The position numbers and the translations under genes are program-made. DNA of 64,000 nt from Pipra filicauda (Eukaryota > Chordata > Aves > Passeriformes > Pipridae): assembly GCF_003945595.2 (NCBI RefSeq), contig NW_024104660.1:1-64000 (forward strand), in the 5' to 3' direction. Shown piece by piece: positions 37,966 through 50,605 of the stretch. The notes below the pieces were generated by a model. The model was not told the origin of the DNA. It did not search any database and saw nothing but the letters and a program-made list of their open reading frames with translations. Position 1 is the first letter of the stretch. Every line of letters starts with the position of its first letter.

Positions 37966-40740
37966 AATAAAAGTAGCTGCTTTTACACTGACCTGCCAGT
38001 GCCTCTCTCTCCCAGCTGATGCCCACCTGGTGAATGTTCCTTCTCTTCCCCATACTAGTGTAAATGAACCCCCTGCAAAGGAATTCAGGAGAGTTCAGCC
38101 CCATAAACTACTATTTTCTTTACAAAATGCTACACAAAAATGAATACAAGATTTTCAAAGCATGTTTTTCTTTTAATGTTTCTATGTATGCTTTAGGAGG
38201 CACTGGATTGAAAATGATACTTGTGTTTACATGAAAGAATTGAGGGAGCAATTCCATGGAGAAGAGCAAGGTAGAGGAAAACAAGATAAACAGGTACCTT
38301 GGGAACCACTGATCTGTTGAATGAGTGGGAAAAAATGAATGTGAAATAGAACATCATGGCTAGCTTTTGTATCAAAGGGAGAATGATGCATATTTTAAAA
38401 TACGGGGGTTTTATTATTTCTTAGCCACAGTTATTATTCTTCAGTTTGTTATAATTTTTCCAATTGTTCTATAATAGGTTTGCTACGAGCAGGTACTCCT
38501 GCTCACAAATGGCTTAATCTACTTTCCCCTGAAGACAAAGAGACATTTCTATTGATTTTGGTGGGAAATGGATTAAGTCCTTTTTCTTTAAACTTGGCAC
38601 CAGTTGTCATCACTTATAGCTATTGTTCGGGAGATGGTAAGTAATAGAAAAATGGGAATTAATGTCTGATTGTGTTGCCCTAATTATGTTCTGGACTAGC
38701 TCCCAACTAATTTCATATTTGTCCAAACTGTCCAACACATCAAACTGTCCTTGTCCAGCAGTTTCTTCTCTTTGCTTGCTACCATCCTGAACTACTTTAT
38801 TTGCTTCTCTTCCCATTGGACCTTCAAGCCCTGTTGTCCCTCACTTTGCTTGTGGCCTCAACAGTTCCTGGCCCTCAAAGTGGAGATGGAGTTCTTGTGC
38901 AGTGGGTTTAACAAGTGTCCTTGTGATGTTTCCCTGTCCAGACCAATCCTGTCCTTTTGTTGTTTGGATGATCCAGTTTCCTTCTTTAGCAGAGCTGCTG
39001 AGTTGAAAATATCCACACAAATGTTCTCATTCCAGTGAGCTCCACTGCTGGAGGCCCATTTTATCCAACAGCTGGTTGCATGTCATTGTAAAATTGTAAA
39101 TGCTCAAAACTTTTGCTCCCATTCCCAGGGGTTCCCCCATTAAAATGATTTTGCATTCATTACCTGCCAACAGGGCCTGTAAGTGAGCCAGAAAAGCAGC
39201 AGATTAGGCATAACTATGAATTCTGAGTGGAACAGAGGGGTTGGAGATTGAATTTTTAGCTGAAAAAAATGGGCCTTTCATTAGAAACAAAACTGAGTAC
39301 CAAGTGCTCTGTGGGGCCTTTATGTTGAACTGCAGCTCACAATTAACACCTCTGCTGTTTTCTCACCATGGGAATAGAAATCCTCCAAAAAGTTCATTGT
39401 GTTAAGATTTGCCCTCCACATTTTGGAGATCTTCTTCCAGCCGGATCCTCTTATTTCTGTGGGCAGAGCAAGTCATTGTGACTTTCCATTTAAAAAGAAG
39501 CTGGGTATTAACTGCACCATTCCAGTGTTTTCCCTAGGCTTGTAATCAATGGATCTAAAGTTTTAATCCTTTCAGTTTTACAGACCTGCAGAAATAAGTA
39601 ATGAGAGAAAAGCCTCTTGCATATTTTCACCTTTAAGTGCCCAACTTTTCAGTGTTGTGAACAGACCGATTGTGTAGTACAGCAGATGCTGTGGTCTTTC
39701 ACCCTTCATAACAAGGAAGAAAAAAAAGTCAATTACACATTTGCAACCTGGAAATGTTTTCTAAGGGGTGAAGCTATCTTTCTATAATGAATATTTATAA
39801 TATGATTGTTTTAGTTCTTAATTATCACTACCAGCATATCTCTTCCATTTTGCCTCTATAACCCATGCTTGTGAGCATGGCAATTTGATCTTTCCTGTGA
39901 TGCAATTTGTTGACACATATGAGCTTGTGTTTCTCGTAACAGGCCGTTTCTTTCAAGTGATTTATCTGTTTTCCTTTCTCTTGTGATAACCTGGGCTCTG
40001 TGCTAATGATTGCCTGCTGATGTTGAAATGTAGTGTCACTATGTTTTGTTAAATTGAAATAATGATATTGTTATTTTGTGTTTATTTCTGTTTGACAGGT
40101 GAAGAGGGCAATCGCCATCTTTTATTTACTGTTAAAATTCGCTTAATACTGTACTGTGTTGTCTTTGGAGCTGTACCTAACTTAGGTGCTTGATACTGGA
40201 GAGCTGTTAAGGCAGAAATAATTGAATATTATGTCAGTTTTGTGTAGCTCTATGAGACCTGACACTAGTATATAAATATGGAAAGAATATTTTGGTGGTT
40301 GACATAAAGGAAGAATTAAAATAGTTAAAAACAGGAAGACCAAGGCCACCAGTAACCTGTCAGTTTAGCCTTGTTTCAACTCAAACTAAGCAAAGACATG
40401 GCAACATTTTCCTCCTTTATTTGTACTAGTTTTGTTCTGCTTTCCTTTTTGAAAAGATACAATACAGAAAAAAAGCCCAGCTACTATTCCCTTTCTGATA
40501 ATCAGCCTATAAAACCAGTAGCTAGTGCCATAAATAACAGCTGTATAACTGCTGAAAGGTCTGGGAGCTGAAATGTGTGGTGATGTATTATAGAACATTA
40601 AGTGATGGCTTTAAAATATTATTGAGGATACATTTTTTCTTCCTCAACATAACTCAGGAAGAAAACAAGAAGATGAAAAATAATTAAAACAGGCTTTAAA
40701 CCTGCTTGGTTTTATCTTAATGGGGAATTAAAATAGGAGA

Positions 40741-40755
40741 TATATATATATATAT
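40741..40755. repeat. (TA)n microsatellite, short
   Basis: About seven and a half TA units are followed by TGTGTG. This is an ordinary dinucleotide repeat and is probably length-variable. Confidence 0.85.
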
Positions 40756-43261
40756 GTGTGCAGATATACTTTTTTCAGGTATTTGACAGTGTAAATTTCT
40801 TGAGTTTAACATTCTGTATTGCAACTAGTTTAAAATTTAATCAAATCAAGGAAATCATGCAAATGTGATCATACTGAAATAGTAAAAAATTGCATATTTA
40901 AAGTAAATATAGATAGCAAGACTTTTTAGTTGAAATATTTCACTTTTTGTTCTTCCTACTTCACGATGCTTGCTTGAACTATATTCTATACTGTGACATA
41001 GTTTACTGTCGAGGTTTGGAGATCTTTTAGAAAGAACTGGACCATGTTACAGAAATAGAAGAAAATAGGTTTTGTAACATTTCTCTGGGGTAACTCTTAC
41101 ATCGGAGCCACCTTAAAGGATGAGGAGTATTCATCTATAACAACTTGTCAGAAAACCTTAACCCTTGGAACAAGAGAAATTTCAGGAAAAATCACTGAAT
41201 GATTAATTTCAGACATACAGACTAACAGCTCACAATTGAACGGGTAAAAGACAAGAAAAAGGTCCAGTGTTTGTATTCTACCTGGTTGTTATTGAAAATT
41301 TTGTTTGATGAGACATTCAGAATTATTGCCATGTTTTGGCAGAGGCATTTATTCGATCACTTTTGAATAGTCCCTCATACTTTACTTGTAGTGACAGTGG
41401 TCCCAATTCTTGAGCTGTACTTAAATTAATTTCTTTTTCCTTTTGTTGACTCCTGCAAATTTAGCTTTCCACTCAAGAGACAGAAAGGATGATGGATCAC
41501 AAGCAGTATTGCTGTTCTTCCAATCACATGATCATGTGTTTCACGTTCCCTGGGGGAAGAAATGAAAATTGTGGCAAAAGTGACCTTCCTCATGTCATCA
41601 CAGTGCTGTTGATGACAGACATGTTTCTTTTATTTCCTCGCCTCTACCTTTACTGAATGGAGGTTAATCTCTTGGTGTTGCAAATCCTTCCCCTGCCCAG
41701 TTCATGGTATTTTCTATTTTTATTATAAGCCTTAAGCATACCTTTTTGCTCAGACACTAGATTTTCATTAAAAAAATTACCAGACCACACTCTGTTTTTT
41801 GAACAGTAATAATATAGCAAGTTCTGTTATTTCTCAGTTTTGGACTTATCACAGAAAGAAAATTTGATATAAAGTTCAGTGAAATGCAGAATAAAATGAA
41901 ATTTTTTTTACTACATTTTATAGAATTATTTTTAAAATATATACCTATCCATATCATGAAGTTTTATGCATTGTTTATATTTTCTTTCTGTTCTATATAA
42001 ATCTTAAAATTGCTTTCACATTTTTACATGGTAGAAATATAGATGCTGTTTATAAGTTACAGTCAGGGTGGTTTTAAGTACAAATAAACCTGGCAAGTAC
42101 AGGTACCAAGATCAGTGTGACCTTTCACAACTTAAAATGCAGTTTTGTCCTTAAGTTTGATCTACACTCATGTAGTGTTATTAATAATAGTCATGAGATT
42201 GTCTATGCCTCCAAGAGAGGTTTTAAAAAACAATGTTTTTATAGCAACTCATTTGGTGGTTTCTGTGCTTTTGATAGGGTTCAGCTGTGAAACTTCGCTT
42301 GAAAGCAGAGGCAAGAAATTGTTTTGAAATCTGACCTTCAAATACAGCCACCACTGGGATTTTGAAGAAAACCACTCAAAACAGTGAATATTTTGATAAA
42401 ATTGTGCGTGCTGACAATGTTGTACTGTCTGATCAGTTTGTGCATCTTTTTAATATGCTAGCAGTTAATAATATGGAAGTATTATATTGCAGTAGCGTTT
42501 AGATGCTTGATACAAACAACCACTTTGAACAGGATGGAGCCTAACTCGTTGTTTCCTGTGAGTTTTTAAAGCTCAGTCATAATTATGAGCCTCACCTGTG
42601 TTTAAAACACCAAATTGTAGATTAATTGTGTCACATCTCTTACGAATTTTTATTCCACTCAAAAAGCATGGAATACCAAATAGGTCCTTTTTTTTTCAAA
42701 CTTGTTCACTGAGTCAGAGGTAAAATTTTCTGCAAAAACTCGCAGAAAACTGTGGTTTTTTTTAAAAAATGAAGTACTTGGCATCTCCTAAGTTTTTATA
42801 ACCTGAGAATTATTTGTAACTTGTAGAAAGTAGGGGGTAATTCAAGAAAATATTGCTGTGTTTTCTTTTTTGTGGCTCTTTTCATCATCCCTACCGTCAG
42901 TAGCTATCACATGGTACCTGGATGAAGGCTTCCCCTGAGCAGTCAGAAGAACTCTCCACGTCTGTGTGGAGGTCGCTTTCATAGCTTACCTGGGAATGAA
43001 TAATGCAGCTATGAAAAGAATAACATCCTAATAGATGTTTGAGCAGAGTGACATTCCAGTGATCATCAAGGATAGCTCAACTCTGAACATATTTACTGCT
43101 GAATTGGTCCTTGAGCGGACAAAAATGTCAGAAAAGGTGGATAAGGTGGTAATGACACAGGGGATGAGTTATGAGCTATCATTCATTAAATTTCATTTTC
43201 AAGAGCTCTCCTTTTCCTGTTGTGGCAAGCAGTTGTTTTTTTGGGTTTATTTTCCATACTT

Positions 43262-43341
43262 AAAAACCCCAACAGACCAAAATCCCTAACCATAAACCAA
43301 AACAACAACAAAACAAAATAAATCCCAAACCCCAAACCCTC
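43262..43341. repeat. A/C-rich, nearly G-free low-complexity block
   Basis: Eighty bases contain only one G. Blocks include AACCATAAACC, CAAAACAACAACAAAACAAAA and CCCAAACCCCAAACCCTC. The minus strand therefore reads as G/T-rich, with GGGTTTGGGGTTTGGG at its start and one TTAGGG-type unit further in. The preceding bases (43231-43253) are T-rich and roughly complementary to part of the block. It is probably a decayed simple repeat. Confidence 0.7.
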
Positions 43342-45478
43342 AGAGTTTAGTTTTTAACTTTTACTATTAGCTAAAAGCTCTGCTCTGGCTCTGACTTGCA
43401 CCTCCTTCCCTCACAAATTCTCTGTTCCCCCACATTATGGGCTTTGGGGGGTGGGCAGGCACAAAGCACAGTCCAGTCACTTGGTTGATATCATGTGCCT
43501 CAGTCACACCAACACTGCTTTAGTACCTGAGAAGCCCTATATTTTCCAGAAGAGGGAAGATCTTGATTCCCTTCTTGGAAAACCAGTGTATTCTTGAACA
43601 GATTTTTTCCCCTATATGATTGCTGTCCTTAAAGCCCTAAAGTGAAATTTATATGGTGCAGTAGCAGTTTCATTTATTTTGCTGCCCTGAAATAGAATTA
43701 GTTTATACAACATCTCTGTCATGTGAATAAGACATAAGTCTGAAACACTGATGTTTTGTGAAGATTGGAAAAATAAAAAGGTAGACCAACCATGGAACAG
43801 GAAGTGATGCCTTTAGAAGCAGTGTTTTTTGAAGCATCACAGTATTTTTTGTTCTTTTTCTTACATATTTCCTGTGGTTTCTGTACCTTTACTTTAATAA
43901 GACCCTGGCCTTTCCTATTTTCTACAACAACAATAATACTTTGAAAGGGCATTTCACCCAGGAATCATTTTACAAATATCCACTAAATCTCATAACATTG
44001 TTTGTCAGATTGAGGCAGGTATTTATGGAGCTCACATATCAGAAGCATCACTTTTCTACCTAGAATACTATCTATAATGACGTTGTTTTATACCTGCTTC
44101 TTTCTTTTCAAGCAGGAGAGTCAGCTCATTCAGTGTTCAAGATGGACAAAACTACTGAAGATGTGATTTTTTAATTTATTTTATTTGTGAGTAGATTTAA
44201 GCTGAAAAGAATATTCTTGATTCCAATCAGTTGCTTCTCCAACTTCCAGAGGCCCAGGAGGAAATCAGATAAAAGTATTTCATTTGGGGAATGTCACATT
44301 TTGGAAAATATCTTGGAGAAAGTTGTCTTAGGATTTTAATTCTGCAAACATTTTCAGCTTTAACTTTTTGAGTGAGGCATATGAACATTTTTAATGCAGT
44401 TAAAATTTAGCATCAATCAGGTCTTATTTCTGTCACAGGTTCTCATGGAGACTTTCAGTGTAGTTGTGAGAATCAGAATGTACATGACTAAAGGGGTAAA
44501 GATTCTTCTAATGGCCTTAATTCTGGCATTGCTTGACTTCTTAAAGCACGACCTTACAGAATTTCTCTGGTATTGTTGCTGTATCTGTAATTGTAGAGCT
44601 GCCTTGAAGTTTCCCTCTCAACAGATCACGCCAGTCTATAAGCTGGGAGGCAGAGGGGACTCAGCCACTGGAATACTTGTATTTTTGGGGTGGGAGGTAG
44701 GGAGGGGAAGTACTGGATATTCTGGCAGCTGTTGAGGAGGCTTGGGTGGGAAGACTTGTGAGTGGGTGACAAGCTGGTGTGAGGAAGAGCAGAACACATT
44801 TTTCCTGTCCAACTTTGTTATTGTGACCCTTCCCCCTTACCAGCAGCATATTTCAAGGAAATGTGAGATGTAGGTTGGCTGACCATATCGTGGCAGTTTG
44901 AGGAGATGCAATAGATGTCAGGTTATCTTGGGTGTTATTTTCAGCAGAACTTGAAATCTGAGGTTGAGGAACATGTGAGATCTGTCAAGAATCTGTCCAT
45001 TGCAAGCACCCTTGAGTCAGAGCATCTCTGTCCCAGCAGATATCTGCCAGATGACATCCAGAACTAAGAGTCATGTATGCTCTACACATGAGCTAGCTTG
45101 TGGGTACTTGTAGACAGACTTTTTCTATCATAAAACTGATTAAATCAAAACATTACCAATTCTTAAATAGCCTCAAACAATAATAGCTAAATGTAAAGCA
45201 GGACAATTATCAGATGGATTTTCAAGACATGCTAACAGTCTTCTCGCTGATACTTTTCCCTTTTCAGCCCTGAGGTCATATTTTGTCTGTATGTTTTGCT
45301 GAGTGCCTTATAAGAACTCTATAAATAAAAAGTTATAACCGTGCGTTTGCATTTTCCTTGATTAAAATGTGATGTAAATGTATTTAAAATGATATGCAAA
45401 TGATATGAAGGCTCCAGGCATTTTTTTTTTCCAGCAAGACCCTCTGCATTGCAAAGGTTGTTAACAGAGCAAGGAAAT

Positions 45479-45502
45479 AAAAAAAAAAAAAAAAAAAAAA
45501 AA
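45479..45502. repeat. Poly-A run (about A24) with GA-rich continuation
   Basis: About 24 A bases follow GCAAGGAAAT and lead into GGAGAGGAAAAAAAAGAAAA. A retroposed copy with a poly-A tail was considered. The 200 bases upstream show no recognisable transcript or frame, so a simple repeat is the safer call. Confidence 0.8.
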
Positions 45503-48500
45503 GGAGAGGAAAAAAAAGAAAATATCAAGTCAGTACTAGAAGCAAGAGGGCAATGAAGGGGACCTTTTACAGTTATAAAATGGATTTAGAAAGAGGAGGC
45601 AAGACATGTTGGTACAGAATTCACTCTTTGCTGGTGACTATCATAAGGAATTAGCTACATCTTTGGATCTTTTGGTAAGGCTTGCTTCAGGAGTCCATAC
45701 TGTAATGCACATTTTGTTTTCTACCGGTTTGAGTTTATGTATTAGGATGCAATTAGCTGAGCTATGCTTCTGAAACATCAGTCTTAGTAACACTCATTGA
45801 AGGAATTTATGGTTTCAATGCTTTCTTGTCTGTAGTTTGGCATACCACAATTTGGTGGTATATTAAGTTGTGATAGGAGCCTTTATGATGCAGTTTTAGG
45901 ACTCAGGGTTATGAATTAAGAGACAAGAATGTCCATTAAAAATGTGGTACACTGTTCACAGATCAGTTCTTACAAAGGGCTGAGCACAAACTCACTGTTT
46001 GCATGGGATTTAACATTTCCAAGCTCTGCACCTTCTACTTTAACGATGTTATATTTAGGTGTTTTCTTGTTTTCTTGTATTTCTTGTTTTCTCTGTTCTG
46101 TGTGTGTGCATGCGCATGTGTATATGCCTATGTATGTCAGTGTGAACAAGATGAAATGACTGTTCTTGAATCTCTAAGCAATGGAAAACCAGATATTACT
46201 GAATTACAGCATTTAGACAGCTCCTTACTGGATTTGCATCTCCATATAAAATCATAGTAGGATGAGACTTTCAGGCTTGTTCTGAATGCTCTACACTTGT
46301 TCTTTTAGTTTAACTGCCTTTAGAGCTGCTTTTGGTCACTGCCTTGGCATAAATAAGACATCAGGATCATACTACTCACCAGTTTTGTAATAGTTTGCTG
46401 GAGGGAGGTACAGGGGCTGTGACTGAAGTTGTCTAAGGGCACTTCCTTGTTAACAAAGAAGTCAAAACTTGCTTAAGCCTTCCTAGCTGGCACAGAAAAT
46501 TCACATCAGTGTAATACCTGCTGAAGGATTGTAAGTCTCAGTTGATTATGGATAAGGCAGATGAAAGTCAGAATAAAATACTTCATCAGGTATTTTTATT
46601 TAAGCAAGAACAGAACTGTAATCCCGATTTTAACTTTTGCATATTCATTTATCTCACCACTTAGCTAAATATCTGTCATTGCAGCAGACTATGTGTTTAA
46701 GAAAAGAAACACCTTTCTTTTCTGGGTCTGGAAGATTTAGAAAGGATAGAAAGGTAGATATGACCTTTGTGATATCTTTCTTTTTGTCCACAGAAAAAGG
46801 CTCAGCAGTTCTGAGATGGAACAGGATAAGTCAGATGCAATGTGCTATGGAGCTGATCAAATGCTGTGGCAACTGGATGTACAAGTTAAAAGCTGACTTG
46901 GCAGGTACTGTTCCCAAGGCAGTTAATTGTTTCTAGCAGCTTTTCCTTTATTTGCTCTTTTTAAAGAACATTTTTCCTGGGTGACAGAGAAGCCAATGCA
47001 AATATGCATAATGAGTATTGCTTTAGGTTTCATGCAGGACACAGGGCTTCCCTAACAGTATGTGAAAACTCAAGACATTTCCCACAGCTCAGACTGAACT
47101 GGAGTCACAGCTGTGGTAAGATTTGGCTTTAGACAAGAATAAATAAACCCCTATGAGAAAGGTTTATTTGGCAGGTACCTTCTTAGGTCAGCCACCACTA
47201 ACATGAGAGATTAGGAGAAATTCCTTTTATGATTTAGTGTGGTATTCTATTTTCTCCCCTGAATGTTATCTCCATTAAATTAACTGTGGAAAACCTGCCA
47301 AGGTCTTTAAGATGTATAAAATAAAGTACGCCAATAAAGTAAAAGGTATGTTAGTAAAGTTCAACATGTTTGTACTAATAAAATCAGTGATTCAAGAAAC
47401 TCACACTTCTCTAGTCCTTGAATGAGAGAACTTGTTCACTAGGTGTGAGTGAGTCACATTGCATGCATGTCCAGACATTTCAGGGTTTTATGTGCATGAG
47501 GCTAATGTTGTTAGAATGCTACTGAGCTCATAAGGAATGTAGAAGGAAAAAAAAATTCCTTACCATCTTTATATATTTTTGAGAGGAAAGGAAATCTGTA
47601 GAGGAATTCATCAAATATGACCAGTGTATTTAAATTGCTTGCAGTGATAACAGAACGAGACATTAATAACAGATAAAGGGGTTCTTAGTTACACACTTAA
47701 AAGCTTATTTAAAGAGCCTAGATTAGATCATAGATCAACAAGCCTCACTGGAAAGAGCACTCGTCTTACACATAGGGCTACACACTGCAGCACTTAACCG
47801 AGACTTTGGTGAGATAAAGCTGTTTGGCTTTTAAGTCAACCTTGAGATGACTTTCCCTTTAAAAAAACCCCCACTTTGATTATGTATTTGGTTTGCATGC
47901 TAAATAAGCTGCTCTGCTAAAAATATACCCCTGCAAGGAGCTTATGTCACCTCCCCCCAAATGTGTGACAGATAGTGAAAGACAGGGAAGGCAGAAGAGG
48001 CAATATATAAAATCCCAAGTTTTAATTTTCGTCAGGGTGAATTGAAAAGTTCGTATTAAATTATCTAACACCTTGAGGACAAAGGCATTAGCTTTTAGAT
48101 GACAGTTAGCAAATCTCTGGCAGCTAGAGGCCAGATCTACAGGTAGCACGACCACTCACGCTTTGCTGGACTTTGTTCATTCTCTGCTATTTTACACCAA
48201 TGCTCCAATGCTCCCCTGTAAGGCTTGTGACCTTTCTACTTATTAAAAAAAACACAGCAAAGTGAGATATAAAACCTATGGCAACTGAGACTGACTCCTC
48301 AACCCCACTCCCGTTGTGCACCTTCAGAACCAGGTGTAGACTCGGCTGTCCTGGGGAATGAGTCAGATCTTCAAAGATCCGACGTGCAGTGGAGTCGCCG
48401 GCTGACCCTGTGCCCGCAGACAGCACACGTTGAGGAGTGACAGGTACAATAGATGGATATTTCTTTCTGCCCTGTTTTAAAAGGATATGCCCTCCAGATA

Positions 48501-48886
48501 AATTCAAGCGCTGTCAGAACTGACACCTTTCTCAGGAATTAACAGGAGGCAAAGCTCTGAAATGCCAGATTCCCAGTAAATTCTCTCAGCTTTTCATTAT
48601 TTCTCTGGTTGTAGATACTTACCCCAGGAGACCTTAAATGGCCTTTTTATTGTTCTAAGGAACTTGTCGGAGTAATTTAAATAGGTAGGAACACCGTGTT
48701 CTCTGGATGGGAAGTGAAGGAGCCATGATAGGGCTATTATTTTACTAGAAGGTAAGGGCTGAAAAATAGGCAGTGTTTAAATTTAGAATTCTCCACCACT
48801 GATGAAACTCCAGCTCTGCCCAAGGGCTCTCAAGAGTAGGGCAGTTTTCAAAGGCCTATTCTTTTTGGTTTACTGCATTGTGTTGG

Positions 48887-48940
48887 TTTTTTTTTTTTTT
48901 TTTTTTTTTTTGGGGTGTTGTTTTTTTGGTTTTTTTTTTT
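48887..48940. repeat. Poly-T / T-rich low-complexity block
   Basis: A run of 25 T bases is followed by GGGGTGTTG and two further T runs (T7 and T12). The stop-free frame crossing it (48802-49023) is an F-rich artefact of composition. Confidence 0.85.
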
Positions 48941-50323
48941 GTAATCTCTTCAACCAAACAGGGATCAGAAATGGAAAAGGAAACCTCAACAATGCAGATC
49001 AACCCCTGGGGAAGCAATGCTGATTAATGGACAATTTTATGGCTCATTTGTAAAAAGGGAAACTCTAACAGAGTACTCTGTTTACTTTGTCCATACAGTT
49101 CATATCAGCATTTCTGGGAAAAAAATAAAAGATGTTTGAATATCTTAAATACCTTGGGAAAATAAGCAAATAGCTTATGGACATCTGCAATCTGCATCCT
49201 CCAAACTACTGGAGGATTTATTACAAACCTTGCGTGTGCTGGAATGGTCAGATTCCAGCAGATTTTCCTTTAAAGTTATATTTTTCCTATTTATTTATTT
49301 CTAAATGTTACTTTGGAGTTTAGGGATGAATTTCCCTGTCAGAGAAGCAGTGTTTACAGACCTACAGACAGACAGACCTACAGATCTGCAGCTGGTTTAG
49401 GGGGCTTAATGACTCTTTGGAGTGTATCTGTATCTCTTTGTGTTCTTGAGCTACTATGGTTTCATTTGCCATACTGCTGACTAAGTCTGGAATTAGAACA
49501 GCAGCAATAGGCAATTATGCATTTCTGGACCTCAGTAAACTAGTATAAGAGGCTCTGGCTTCTTTTTTTCTGAAGTTTTGATTCATAGTTACCCATCCCA
49601 AATCCCCTACCCCTCCCTAAAATAAAAAGGAAAAAAAGAAAAGAGAAAACAGATGGAAAGAGTTAGATTATCCTCTGCCAAATTGTACACAAAATGGCTG
49701 TCTTTGGCACTGAACTGATAGGACTAGGACTTTTGGATTGTTTTCAGATGTGTTATGGCTATCATGAGATGTCAACTGACTGGGAATCACACACTGGGAA
49801 GAGCAAAAGGTGAAAGAGAAAAATCAGAAACAAAGAAGAGGTGCTATCCAAGGAGGGGTGAGCTGGGAGAATACTGGTAGAAATAAAGAGAAGTATCAAA
49901 CACTTCCTAGATTTTGCCAAAAAGAGCAAGCAAATTGTGTAAACCACAGAGAAGGACAGTCTCTTTAAGATACACGGAGATCTGTATGTGAATGTACACA
50001 AACATACATTACGTACATTTGGTGAGGCTCAAGACAGTTGAAGTGCATTGGAGTGAAAAGTTTTATTGAAGGCTTTTCTATATAACACCACCTCCTGCAT
50101 CATGGACATTAAAGTCAGTTTAGTGTTATTCTTATCAGCTGGGAGCTTTGCTTTTCTTTCGGTAGGTGCACATAAGTTACAGTTACTTTGCTGAAAAGTT
50201 GCAGAGAGCCTCAGGGTAAATGTGAAGCCTGCAGTAAATACATTCTCAGTAAATGTACACCGAAACTTGACACTTTACGGATGCCTTTATTTTTCATAGA
50301 TCCTGACTGTGATTGGCATGTTT

Positions 50324-50605
50324 TCACAGAACAGCTGAGGTTGCAAGGGATGCCCAGAGAGCGTCTAGTCCAACTCCCCAGCTCAAAGTAGGTTGCCTAT
50401 ATGTAATCAGGATTTTGGTTACCTCCAAGAATGGAGGCTCCACAACCTCTCTGGGCAGCCTGTTCTACTCTTTGGGCCCCCTCACAGAAAAAGTGTTCTC
50501 ATATGTTTGAATGGAATTTCCTTCTAGTCAGTTTGTACCTGTTGCCTCCTGTCCTGTCACCTGTTACTGGATACTACTAAACCTAAACTACTGAACCTGG
50601 CTTCA
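50324..50605 (-). mobile_element. CR1 LINE fragment, 3' end, antisense orientation
   Basis: This is the clearest CR1 copy in the window. In order on the + strand it shows: TCACAGAACAGCTGAGGTTG, a GCGTCTAGTCCAACTCCCC block, AATGGAGGCTCCACAACCTC, TCTGGGCAGCCTGTTCTACT, CCCTCACAGAAAAAGTG, TTTGAATGGAATTTCCTTCT, CAGTTTGTACCTGTTGCCTC and CTGTCCTGTCACCTG. It fades in a block resembling ACTGAACCTGGCTTCATCT. This is the reverse complement of the conserved CR1 3' region. The copy is 5'-truncated and dead. Two stop-free frames over it (50188-50391 and 50313-50510) are not genes. Confidence 0.92.

Larger units (their letters stand above)
37966..50323. other. Non-coding DNA with several simple repeats, no gene recognised
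   Basis: Stop-free frames are all at or below 113 codons and unrecognisable. The segment carries a TA run (40741-40755), an A/C-rich block (43262-43341), a poly-A (45479-45502) and a poly-T (48887-48940). A 14-bp perfect palindrome CACATGATCATGTG lies at 41525-41538. A segment with strong splice-like borders lies at 46794-46904 (see findings). The stretch 39160-39560 is low in simple repeats and has a mixed composition. Confidence 0.7.

Noticed and set aside
45300..45502. Processed pseudogene ending in the A24 run
   Set aside because: No recognisable transcript, frame or target-site duplication lies upstream of the A run; a simple repeat explains it.
46141..46256. Open tail after a TATGTATGTCAG acceptor-like site, about 38 codons to a stop; possible terminal exon
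   Set aside because: The acceptor tract is interrupted by purines and the upstream bases are a TG-rich simple repeat. The peptide is unrecognised and there is no poly-A signal of note soon after.
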